Source of the DNA: Rhodoblastus acidophilus
GTDB lineage: Bacteria; Pseudomonadota; Alphaproteobacteria; Rhizobiales; Beijerinckiaceae
Direction of reading: 5' to 3'
NCBI RefSeq assembly: GCF_025961575.1
Contig: NZ_JAOQNX010000001.1
Span: forward strand, 62,001 to 126,000
DNA: 64,000 nt
A program made the position numbers and the translations under genes. The stretch's first letter is position 1; each line of letters begins with the position of its first letter. The notes beneath the pieces are model-generated. The model was not told the origin of the DNA, made no database searches, and was given only the letters and a program-made list of their open reading frames with translations. This document shows, in pieces, positions 1 through 13,476 of the stretch.

Positions 1-1015
<1,015 letters not shown>

Positions 1016-1017
1016 TC

Positions 1018-2545
1018 ATGCAACTGACGCTCTGGACCTACGAGGGTCCGCCCCACATTGGCGCCATGCGCGTGGCGACCGGCATGAAGGGTCTGCATTT
1101 CGTCCTGCATGCGCCGCAGGGCGACACCTACGCCGACCTGCTGTTCACGATGATCGAGCGCCGCGCCGAGCGCCCGCCGGTCACCTACACGACCTTCCAG
1201 GCCCGCGACCTCGGCACCGACACGGCCGAAGTGTTCAAGGACGCCGCGCGCGCCGCCTATGAGCGCCATCAGCCGCGCGCGATCATCGTCGGCGCCTCCT
1301 GCACCGCCGAGCTGATCCAGGACGATCCCGGCGGTCTCGCCAAAACCCTCGGCCTGCCCTGCCCGGTCATTCCGCTGGAATTGTCGGCCTATTCGCGCAA
1401 GGAAAACTGGGGCGCCGCCGAAACCTTTTATCGGCTCGCCCGCGGCCTCGCCGGCGAACGCAAGCAGCGCCCAGTTCGCCCGCGCCCGCTGGCCAATCTG
1501 CTCGGTCCCACCGCGCTCGGCTTCCGTCATCGCGACGACGTCATCGAGATCACAAAACTGCTCAATGCGCTCGGCGTTGACGTCAACGTGGTCGCCCCGA
1601 TGGGCGCGACGCCCGACGATCTGACCCGCCTCGGCGACGCCGATTTCAACGTCGTCCTCTATCCCGAAATTGCGCTGCCGGCCGCGCAATATCTGGAAAA
1701 GGCGCAGGGCCAGCCCTACACGAAAACCGTGCCGATCGGCATTGGCGCCACCCGCGAGTTCATCGCGGAGGTGCGCAAGATCGCCAACCTGCCCGCCGAT
1801 GCGGAGCTGCCGACCTCAAACCTGCCGTGGTGGTCGCGCTCGGTCGACTCGACCTATCTCACGGGCAAACGCGTCTTCATCTTCGGCGACGCCACCCACG
1901 TGCTCGCAGCCGAAAAAATCGCCCGCGAAGAAATCGGTTTCGACATTGTCGGCATCGGCACCTATTCGCGCGAATTCGCCCGCGAGGTGCGCGCCCGCGC
2001 CGAACTGAACGGCATCGAGGCGCTGATCACCGACGATTATCTCGATGTCGAAAAAGCCATCGCCGACGCGCATCCGGAACTGGTGCTCGGCACGCAGATG
2101 GAGCGCCATATTTCAAAGCGCCTGCGTCTGCCCTGCGCGGTGATTTCCGCGCCGACGCACGTCCAGGATTTCCCGGCGCGCTATGCCCCGCAAATGGGGT
2201 TTGAAGGCGCGAACGTGATTTTCGATTCCTGGGTCCATCCGCTGATGATGGGCCTTGAGGAACATCTGCTCGGCATGTTCCGCGAGGATTCCGAATTCCA
2301 CGAGCATGCGTCGCATCTCGGCGCCTCCAGCGCCCCGGCGCCCGCCCCGATTCCCGCGGCGGAACCAACTGCAGCTGCGGCCCCCACGGCCGCCGCCGCG
2401 AGCTCGCCTGTCGAACCGCAATGGACCGAAGAGGCGACCAAGGAGCTGAAGAAAATCCCGTTCTTCGTCCGCGGCAAGGCCCGCGGAAACACCGAAAAGT
2501 ACGCGCGTGAGCGTGGTCTGACGACCATTAGTGTGGGAACTTTGT

Positions 2546-2574
<29 letters not shown>
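1018..2574 (+). CDS. bchB: Light-independent protochlorophyllide reductase subunit B
   Basis: This 518-residue protein is the second subunit of the NB component of dark protochlorophyllide reductase. Asp36 (in [10 protein letters not shown]) and Cys95 (in GASCTAEL) fall exactly where the unusual Asp/Cys ligands of the NB [4Fe-4S] cluster lie in the Rhodobacter enzyme. The nitrogenase-type fold runs to about residue 425. An Ala/Pro-rich linker (about 430-465) then leads to the small C-terminal PCP_red domain ([19 protein letters not shown]) that reaches over the substrate. The ATG is 2 nt after the bchN stop. The 3' end overlaps the start of bchH. Confidence 0.97.
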
Positions 2575-7157
<4,583 letters not shown>

Positions 7158-7158
<1 letters not shown>

Positions 7159-7859
7159 TGGCTGAAGTGAGCTACGACAACAAGCGCGAGGAATTGCGCA
7201 CCTACTTCGACCGCACCGCGGTCGAAGCCTGGCGCCGCCTGACCTCCGACGAGCCCGTCGGTTCGGTGCGCGCCACCGTTCGCGCCGGTCGCGACGAAAT
7301 GCGCGCCAACCTGCTCTCCTGGCTCCCCGCGGACCCCACGGGCTTGCGCATTCTCGACGCCGGCTGCGGCTCGGGCGCGCTGGCCGTCGAAGCGGCCCGC
7401 CGCGGCGCGGATGTCGTCGCCATCGACATCTCCCCCACCCTGGTCAATCTCGCCAAGGAGCGTTCGGCCAGCGAACCTTTCGCGGCTCATATCGACTGGC
7501 GCGTCGGCGACTATCTCTCGCCCGAACTCGGCAATTTCGACTATATCGTCGCGATGGACAGCCTGATCCATTATGAAGGCTCCGACATCGCCAAGGCGCT
7601 GGAGACTTTGGCCGCGCGCACCGCGCAGGGCATGATCTTCACCATCGCGCCGCGCACCATTCCGCTCACCATCATGCATGCGGTCGGCAAATTCTTCCCG
7701 CGCGGCGACCGTTCGCCGGCGATCGCGCCGATCTCGCAGGCCGCGCTCGAGCGCGAAATGCAGCAGCGGCCCGGCTTGCAGAACTGGCGCCTGACGCGCT
7801 CCTATCGCGTCTCGCGCGGCTTCTACATTTCCGAAGCTTTGGAGGCCCGTCCCGCATGA
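7158..7859 (+). CDS. bchM: Magnesium-protoporphyrin IX methyltransferase
   Basis: This 233-residue SAM-dependent methyltransferase converts Mg-protoporphyrin IX to its 13-propionate methyl ester, the step after BchHID. The SAM-binding motif ILDAGCGSGALAVEAARRG is near residues 65-83, followed by the acidic ribose-binding strand VVAIDIS. The start ATG shares one base with the bchL stop (TGATG). An in-frame upstream extension inside bchL exists but is not needed. The stop overlaps the lhaA start (ATGA). Its position directly after bchL matches the bchHLM order of other purple bacteria. Confidence 0.96.
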
Positions 7860-9265
7860 GCGAGTTCAGCGCCGTCTTCATCCACGCGCTTCGCCGCCTG
7901 CCCTTCGCGGATGCGGGGACGGCCGAATTGCCGATGGGACGTCTGCTGCGCTTGTCGCTGTTCCAGGTCACCGTCGGCATGGCCGCGGTGTTGATGATCG
8001 GCACGCTCAACCGCGTGATGATCGTCGAACTCGGCGTGCCCTCCTGGATCGTCGCGCTCATGCTCGCTCTGCCGCTGCTCTCCGCGCCGCTGCGCACGGT
8101 GATCGGCTTCCGCTCCGACCGCTACACCTCCGTGCTCGGCTGGCGCCGCGCGCCGTTCATCTGGTTCGGCACGCTCGCCCAGTTCGGCGGTTTTGCGATC
8201 ATGCCCTTCGCGCTGGTGCTGCTGTCCGGCGACACCACAATGCCGATGTGGCTGGGGCAAGCCGCTGCGGCGCTCGCCTTCCTGCTGGTCGGCGCCGGCC
8301 TGCACACCGTGCAGACCATCGGCCTGGCGCTCGCCACCGATCTCGCGCCGGAGCGCGCGCGTCCCAAGGTGGTCGCGCTTTTGTGCGCGGCCATGCTGGT
8401 CGGCATGGTGGTCAGCGCCTTCGTTTTCGGCCTCGCCCTGCGCCATTTCAGCCAGATCCGCCTGATCCAGGTGATCCAGAGCGCCGCCGCCGTGACGCTG
8501 GTTCTCAATGTCATCGCGCTGTGGAAGCAGGAGCCGCGCTACAGCGCCGCCACCATTTCGGAGCGCGTCGGCTTCCTCAAAGCCTGGCGCCTGTTCGCCA
8601 ATGAGGCGCGCGCCCGCCGCCGCCTGATCGCCATCGCGCTCGGCACCGCCGGCTTTTCCATGCAGGACATTCTGCTCGAGCCCTATGGCGGCAAGATCCT
8701 GCATCTGCCGGTCGGCGCGACCACGGCGCTCACCGCCATGCTGGCGTTCGGCAGCGGTCTCGGCCTGGTCATGGCGGCGCGGCGTCTGAACCGCGGCGCG
8801 GACCCGCACCGGGTCGCCGGCTGGGGCGCGCTGATCGGCGTCGTCGCCTTCACCTTCGTGATGGTGGCCGCCCCCATGGAATCGGGCGCCGTGTTCGGCA
8901 TGGGCGTCGGCCTGATCGGTTTCGGCGGCGGCCTGTTCGCTCATGGCGGTTTGACCGCCAGCATGGCGGCGTCGAAACCGGAAGCGCGCGGGCTCGCGCT
9001 CGGCGCCTGGGGCGCCGCGCAGGCGACGGCGGCGGGTCTCGCCATCGCCGCCAGCGGCTTGATCAATGACACGGTGGGCGCGCTCGCGGTGAGCGGCGCG
9101 CTCGGCGAGGCCCTCAGCGATCCCGTGACCGGTTACGTCACGGTCTACGGGATCGAAATCCTTCTGCTGCTCGCTTCGATCGTTGCGGTCGGGCCGCTGT
9201 CGCGCAGAAACACCCAACCCGCTCAGGAGACCTGCCTGGGCGGAACCCCTTCACTAGGCTTTTAA
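7856..9265 (+). CDS. lhaA: LH1 assembly protein, PucC/LhaA (BCD) family
   Basis: This 469-residue membrane protein of the major facilitator-like bacteriochlorophyll delivery family is predicted to span the membrane about twelve times, with many hydrophobic segments from residue 25 onwards. Conserved features include PLLSAPLRTVIGFRSD and the GLALATDLAPER loop. Members act in assembly of LH1 (LhaA) or LH2 (PucC). The place between bchM and puhA identifies this one as LhaA. The start ATG overlaps the bchM stop. The exact assembly role is family knowledge, not visible here. Confidence 0.93.
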   Translation: MSEFSAVFIHALRRLPFADAGTAELPMGRLLRLSLFQVTVGMAAVLMIGTLNRVMIVELGVPSWIVALMLALPLLSAPLRTVIGFRSDRYTSVLGWRRAPFIWFGTLAQFGGFAIMPFALVLLSGDTTMPMWLGQAAAALAFLLVGAGLHTVQTIGLALATDLAPERARPKVVALLCAAMLVGMVVSAFVFGLALRHFSQIRLIQVIQSAAAVTLVLNVIALWKQEPRYSAATISERVGFLKAWRLFANEARARRRLIAIALGTAGFSMQDILLEPYGGKILHLPVGATTALTAMLAFGSGLGLVMAARRLNRGADPHRVAGWGALIGVVAFTFVMVAAPMESGAVFGMGVGLIGFGGGLFAHGGLTASMAASKPEARGLALGAWGAAQATAAGLAIAASGLINDTVGALAVSGALGEALSDPVTGYVTVYGIEILLLLASIVAVGPLSRRNTQPAQETCLGGTPSLGF

Positions 9266-9280
9266 ACCCGGAGGCATGCC

Positions 9281-10048
9281 ATGGTTCACGCGAGCGCACT
9301 AGGCCATCTCGATGTGGCGCAATTAGCAATTTGGGGATTCTGGATATTCTTCGGAATTCTGGTTTGGTATCTTCGCCAGGAAGATCGCCGCGAAGGCTAT
9401 CCGCTGGTCAACGACGCCACCGGCAAGATGAAGGATCGCGGCTTCCTCTACATCCCGGAGCCGAAGACCTTCGCCATGCCTGACGGCACCAACGTCCTGG
9501 CGCCCAACTGCAAGGGCGACGAGCGTCCGGTGAACGGCGTGCAGGTCGAACTCTTCCCCGGCGCTCCGATCGAGCCGAAGGGCAACCCGTTGGCGGCCGG
9601 CGTCGGCCCGGGCTCCTGGAACGTCCGTCCGGACGTCCCGGCCAAGACCCTCGAAGGTCAGAACCTGGTCGCGCCGCTGCGCGTCGCCACCCACTTCGCC
9701 GTCCCGGCGGAGCAGAAGAGCCCGGTCGGCTTCAAGGTCATCGCCGCCGACGGCAAGTCCGCCGGCACGGTCAAGGACCTGTGGGTCGACCGCGGCGAGA
9801 GCCAGGTCCGTTATTTTGAACTGTCTCTCGACACCGGCGGCGTGGTCCTCGCGCCCGTGTGCTTCGTCGACGTCTACCGCGGCAAGAAGATCGTCAAGAT
9901 CAACGCGCTGACCGCCAAGGACTTCGCCGGCGTGCCGCGCATCAAGTCCTCGGACTCGATCACCATGCAGGAAGAAGAGAAGGTCGCCGCCTATTACGGC
10001 GCCGGCACCCTCTACGCCACCCCGGATCGGGCGGAGCCCATCCTTTGA
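9281..10048 (+). CDS. puhA: Photosynthetic reaction centre H subunit
   Basis: This 255-residue subunit caps the cytoplasmic face of the L-M core and guides protons to QB. It has one N-terminal transmembrane helix (about residues 11-29, LAIWGFWIFFGILVWYLR), then the basic stretch RQEDRREGYPL that is characteristic of PuhA, and a soluble PRC-barrel domain (about 125-235). A GGAGG Shine-Dalgarno sequence sits before the ATG, and the gap after lhaA is only 15 nt. The stop TGA overlaps the TTG start of puhB. Confidence 0.97.
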   Translation: MVHASALGHLDVAQLAIWGFWIFFGILVWYLRQEDRREGYPLVNDATGKMKDRGFLYIPEPKTFAMPDGTNVLAPNCKGDERPVNGVQVELFPGAPIEPKGNPLAAGVGPGSWNVRPDVPAKTLEGQNLVAPLRVATHFAVPAEQKSPVGFKVIAADGKSAGTVKDLWVDRGESQVRYFELSLDTGGVVLAPVCFVDVYRGKKIVKINALTAKDFAGVPRIKSSDSITMQEEEKVAAYYGAGTLYATPDRAEPIL

Positions 10049-10677
10049 AGCTAGTCAACCTCGAGAAGCTGCTCCCCTCGGATATTCCGCCCGGGGAGCG
10101 GGTCCTCTGGTTCGGCCGTCCAGAGACCAAAAGTCTCTGGCGGCGAGCCTATCGCGCGGACTGGGTGATCGCCTGGTTCGCGCTCGCCATTGCGTGGGCC
10201 TCGCTGTCCGCGCTGTCCGAAGGAACCAACGCCGCTCTCGTCGCCGGTCTCGGCACGCTGGCCCTCGGCGTCCTGGCCCTCGCCATTCTCGGCCTGCTCG
10301 CCTGGCTCTCGGCGCGCACCACGCTCTATGTCATCACCGATCGCCGCCTGATCATCAAAAGCGGCATCGCCCTGCAAATCTTCATCAATCTCCCCTTCGC
10401 CAAGATTGTCGCCGCCAACGTCCGCGTTTTCGGCGATGAAACCGGCGACGTCTCGATCACTCTGGCCGAAGGCCAGCATGTCGCCTATATTGCGCTCTGG
10501 CCGAGCACGCGCCCCTGGCGGTTCGTCAAGCCCGAACCGACCCTGCGGTCTGTGCCGGAAGCCCGGGATGTCGCGGAAACTCTGGGCCAAGCCCTGAAAG
10601 CCGCGCTCGAACAGGCGCAGCAGGACGACGCGGCGCCGGCCAGCGAAGACGGCGCGGAGCTTCCGGCCACGGCCTGA
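10045..10677 (+). CDS. puhB: Photosynthetic complex assembly protein PuhB
   Basis: This 210-residue membrane protein is involved in reaction-centre and LH1 assembly. It begins KLVNLEKLLPSDIPPGERVLW, has two hydrophobic helices (about residues 38-60 and 65-90) and a PH-like soluble domain with ARTTLYVITDRRLIIKSG. No ATG is available near this conserved beginning. The TTG at 10045 overlaps the puhA stop (TTGA) and is in frame with the rest, so it is the chosen start. The C-terminal Glu/Asp/Ala tail is variable in the family. Confidence 0.93.
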   Translation: MKLVNLEKLLPSDIPPGERVLWFGRPETKSLWRRAYRADWVIAWFALAIAWASLSALSEGTNAALVAGLGTLALGVLALAILGLLAWLSARTTLYVITDRRLIIKSGIALQIFINLPFAKIVAANVRVFGDETGDVSITLAEGQHVAYIALWPSTRPWRFVKPEPTLRSVPEARDVAETLGQALKAALEQAQQDDAAPASEDGAELPATA

Positions 10678-10695
10678 AGCGAGGAGGAGTTTGGT

Positions 10696-11172
10696 ATGAG
10701 TGGGACCGCGCAAGGCGGAAATCGCGGTCATCACGACCAGAACATTCCGCGTGGCGTACTGATCGCGGCGGGGGCGTTGATGGTCTTCGCCCTGGCCGTG
10801 ACTTTTTACGGGCGCTCCACCGAAACCGGCGTGGTCCGCATGCCCGCGGCGCAAGCCTATCAGACCCTGCGCCTTTATTTCCTCGACCAGCCCGACGGCG
10901 GCATTCAGATCAAGAACGCGGCGAATGGCGCGGTGATCGAAACGGTCGCGCCCGGCGCCAACGGCTTTTTGCGCAGCACGTTGCGCGGGCTGGTGCGCGC
11001 CCGCAACCGCTCCGACATCGGCGCCGAGACCCCGTTCACGCTGACCCGCTGGGCCAATGGCACGGTTTCCCTGACCGACGAGACCACGGGGCGGCGCGTC
11101 GACCTCGACGCCTTCGGCGCGACCCAGGTCGAATTCTTCGCCAAGCTGTTCCCGGCGACAAAAGCCCCTTGA
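10696..11172 (+). CDS. puhC: Photosynthetic complex assembly protein PuhC
   Basis: This 158-residue protein has one N-terminal transmembrane segment (about residues 20-36, RGVLIAAGALMVFALAVTF) and a periplasmic domain with the family signature of PuhC (ADGAVIETVAPGANGFLRSTLRGL-like region, here starting at NGAVIETV). PuhC affects LH1-RC organisation in Rhodobacter. It starts 18 nt after puhB behind GAGGAGG. The 95-nt gap to puhE holds no further gene. Confidence 0.92.
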   Translation: MSGTAQGGNRGHHDQNIPRGVLIAAGALMVFALAVTFYGRSTETGVVRMPAAQAYQTLRLYFLDQPDGGIQIKNAANGAVIETVAPGANGFLRSTLRGLVRARNRSDIGAETPFTLTRWANGTVSLTDETTGRRVDLDAFGATQVEFFAKLFPATKAP

Positions 11173-11267
11173 CCTCGTCGCGATTTTCGCCTTTCCACTT
11201 GAGCCCGGCGCCAAACCGGCGCCTGGACAGACTCCCTCCCGAGCCAGCCTTGTAAGGAGCGGCGAAC

Positions 11268-12353
11268 TTGCACGATTTCGGTCTGCCGATTCTCGCGACG
11301 CTTGCGCTATGGTGGGGCTCCACCGGCATCATCTTCTATCTCGACAGCCTGCCGAAAAACACGTTTCCCTACACGATGGGCGCGGCCACGATCCTCGTCG
11401 CCGTCGCTTTGTGGGGGCTGGTCGCCACCTCCGACCATTTGAGCGTCGGCTCCGCCTATGGCGCCTTTTCCTATGGCCTGATCTGCTGGGGCTGGCAGAT
11501 CATGAGCTTCTACATGGGCTATATCACCGGCCCCGAGCGCGAGCCCTGCCCGCCCGACCTGCGCGGCCTCGCCCGGTTCATCGCCGGCGCCCGCACCGGC
11601 CTCTACCACGAACTGTTCGCCCTCATCGGCGCCGTGGTGCTGCTCGGCCTGACCCACAACCAGCCCAACCAGCTCGGCTTCTGGACCTACGCCACTCTGT
11701 GGTGGATGCACACCAGCGCCAAGCTCAACGTATTCTTCGGCGTGCCCAATCTCGGCGAGGAGATGATCCCCGATCATCTGCGCTATCTCGCCAGCTACAT
11801 GACCCGCCGTCCCATGAACATGTTCTTCCCGTTCTCGGTGACGATCTCGACGGTGATCACGGTCTGGCTGACCTGGGCGGCCACCAACGCCACGACCCCG
11901 TTCGAGGCGACCGGCTACACCATGCTGGGCACGCTGATGGCGCTGGCCGTCGCCGAACATTGGTTTCTTGTCGCCCCGCTCAACGCCAACGCGCTCTGGG
12001 GCCCGATCTCGCGCCGCGAGGATTTTTCCGGCCTGATCGAGGGCGAACTGGTGGCGCTGGAAAATTTCGCCGAGCGCGAGGAAAGCTGGACCGCGCGCCT
12101 GCCCAACATTTGCGACGCCCGCCATGTCGCGCAGGTGCTCGAACTCGTCGCCGCCGGCGCCTTCGGCGAGGTCGAGGAGGTCAAGGGCGCGATGCGCACC
12201 CGCGCCCATTGGATCGCCTTCGAGATCAGCGGCAGCCGCGCGCGCATGACTCCGTTCACGCCGCGCCGCCCGCAGGAGCCGCGCATTGTCGCGGTCGGAC
12301 GTCATCTGGATCGCGACCGCCTGCTGGCGGCGATCGAGAACTGCGCGGCGTAA
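11268..12353 (+). CDS. puhE: Putative photosynthetic complex assembly protein PuhE
   Basis: This 361-residue integral membrane protein starts with TTG at 11268, which lies 11 bases after an AAGGAG Shine-Dalgarno sequence. The N-terminal part (to about residue 240) carries several hydrophobic helices, with the conserved LALWWGSTGIIFYLDSLP, GLYHELFALI and WWMHTSAKLNVF. The C-terminal part is soluble. PuhE normally follows puhABC, often with acsF between; here acsF is absent and puhE follows puhC directly. Its molecular role is unknown beyond an effect on bacteriochlorophyll and complex levels in related species. Confidence 0.9.
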   Translation: MHDFGLPILATLALWWGSTGIIFYLDSLPKNTFPYTMGAATILVAVALWGLVATSDHLSVGSAYGAFSYGLICWGWQIMSFYMGYITGPEREPCPPDLRGLARFIAGARTGLYHELFALIGAVVLLGLTHNQPNQLGFWTYATLWWMHTSAKLNVFFGVPNLGEEMIPDHLRYLASYMTRRPMNMFFPFSVTISTVITVWLTWAATNATTPFEATGYTMLGTLMALAVAEHWFLVAPLNANALWGPISRREDFSGLIEGELVALENFAEREESWTARLPNICDARHVAQVLELVAAGAFGEVEEVKGAMRTRAHWIAFEISGSRARMTPFTPRRPQEPRIVAVGRHLDRDRLLAAIENCAA

Positions 12354-12376
12354 TGTCGCCGGCAAACGCTCAGATG

Positions 12377-12394
12377 TGTCAACTTGTCTTGATG
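12377..12394. promoter_or_regulatory. PpsR/CrtJ-like operator, degenerate (bchI promoter, distal)
   Basis: TGTCAACTTGTCTTGATG fits the PpsR/CrtJ pattern TGT-N12-ACA except for the last two bases. It matches the related sites before crtI, crtE and bchC along its length. It overlaps the first half of the FNR-type box. Confidence 0.45.
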
Positions 12395-12402
12395 GAAATC
12401 AA
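12389..12402. promoter_or_regulatory. FNR/FixK-type box upstream of bchI
   Basis: TTGATGGAAATCAA is a perfect TTGAT-N4-ATCAA palindrome, the site for FNR, FnrL and FixK regulators. Its centre lies about 64 bases before the bchI ATG. A CATATA hexamer at 12427-12432 would place the start site near 12439, so the box is centred close to -42, the class II activation position. The binding protein is inferred, not encoded in the window. Confidence 0.75.
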
Positions 12403-12410
12403 TTGCCAAG

Positions 12411-12428
12411 CGTCACTCTGGAGTGACA
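12411..12428. promoter_or_regulatory. PpsR/CrtJ-like operator (bchI promoter, proximal)
   Basis: CGTCACTCTGGAGTGACA is a perfect GTCA-N8-TGAC palindrome that matches TGT-N12-ACA with one change. It lies between the FNR-type box and the putative -10 CATATA, overlapping the latter by two bases. A repressor bound here would block polymerase. Confidence 0.6.
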
Positions 12429-12459
12429 TATAGCTCCCCGAACAGGGCTCTGCAAAAAC

Positions 12460-13476
12460 ATGGTCAATCCTTTCCCCTTCTCCGCGATCGTCGGTCAGGA
12501 CGATATGCGGCTCGCATTCATGATCGCCGCGACCGACCCCTCCGTGGGCGGCGTGCTCGCCTTCGGCGACCGCGGCACCGGCAAATCCACCGCGGTGCGC
12601 GCGCTCGCCGCCCTGCTTCCGAAAATCAAGGTGGTCTCCGGCTGTCCCTACAATTGCGCGCCGGACAAACAGGCCAAGCTCTGCGGCGCCTGCAATGGCG
12701 GCGGCAAGCAGAAGACCGAGATGCGCAGCGCGCCGGTCGTCGACCTGCCGCTCGGCGCGACCGAAGACCGCGTCGTCGGCGCGCTCAACCTCGAACGCGC
12801 CCTGGCCGCCGGTGAAAAGCATTTTGAACCCGGCCTGCTCGCCCGCGCCAACCGCGGCTTCCTCTACATCGACGAAGTCAACCTGCTCGAAGACCATCTC
12901 GTCGACCTGCTGCTCGACGTCGCCGCTTCCGGCGTCAATCTCGTCGAGCGCGAAGGCCTGTCGCTCAGCCATCCCGCGCGCTTCGTGCTGATCGGCTCGG
13001 GCAATCCGGAAGAAGGCGAGTTGCGCCCGCAAATGCTCGACCGTTTCGGTCTGGCGCTGGAAGTCCGCACCCCGCAGGACGTCCCGACCCGCATGGAGGT
13101 CATCCGCCGCCGCGACGCCTATGATCGCGACCCCGAAGCTTTTCATAAGCAATGGGCCGGCGCGGAAAAGAAGTTGCGGACAAAAATCACCCATGCGCGC
13201 GAACGAGTCGCCGATGTGGAAGTGCCGGATTCCGTGCTGGAGCGCGCCACGCGCCTGTGCCTGACGCTGGGCTCCGACGGTCTGCGCGGCGAACTCACCC
13301 TGATCCGCGCCGCCCGCGCCTATGCCGCGCTGGAAGACGTCAAGGTGGTCGGCGACGCCGAGCTGAAGCGCATCGCGCCGATGGTGCTGAGCCATCGCCT
13401 GCGCCGCAACCCGCTCGACGATTCCGGTTCGTCGACCCGCGTCGCGCGCGCGGTCGAGGAGGTCTTCGCAAAATGA
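12460..13476 (+). CDS. bchI: Magnesium chelatase ATPase subunit I
   Basis: This 338-residue AAA+ ATPase forms the motor ring that, with BchD, drives Mg insertion by BchH. Walker A is GDRGTGKST (about residues 35-43) and Walker B is FLYIDEVNLL. The short Cys-containing insert CPYNCAPDKQAKLCGAC is typical of BchI. It is the first gene after the 12.36-12.46 kb control region, so it probably heads the bchI-D-O-crtI-crtB transcript. The stop overlaps the bchD ATG. Confidence 0.97.
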   Translation: MVNPFPFSAIVGQDDMRLAFMIAATDPSVGGVLAFGDRGTGKSTAVRALAALLPKIKVVSGCPYNCAPDKQAKLCGACNGGGKQKTEMRSAPVVDLPLGATEDRVVGALNLERALAAGEKHFEPGLLARANRGFLYIDEVNLLEDHLVDLLLDVAASGVNLVEREGLSLSHPARFVLIGSGNPEEGELRPQMLDRFGLALEVRTPQDVPTRMEVIRRRDAYDRDPEAFHKQWAGAEKKLRTKITHARERVADVEVPDSVLERATRLCLTLGSDGLRGELTLIRAARAYAALEDVKVVGDAELKRIAPMVLSHRLRRNPLDDSGSSTRVARAVEEVFAK

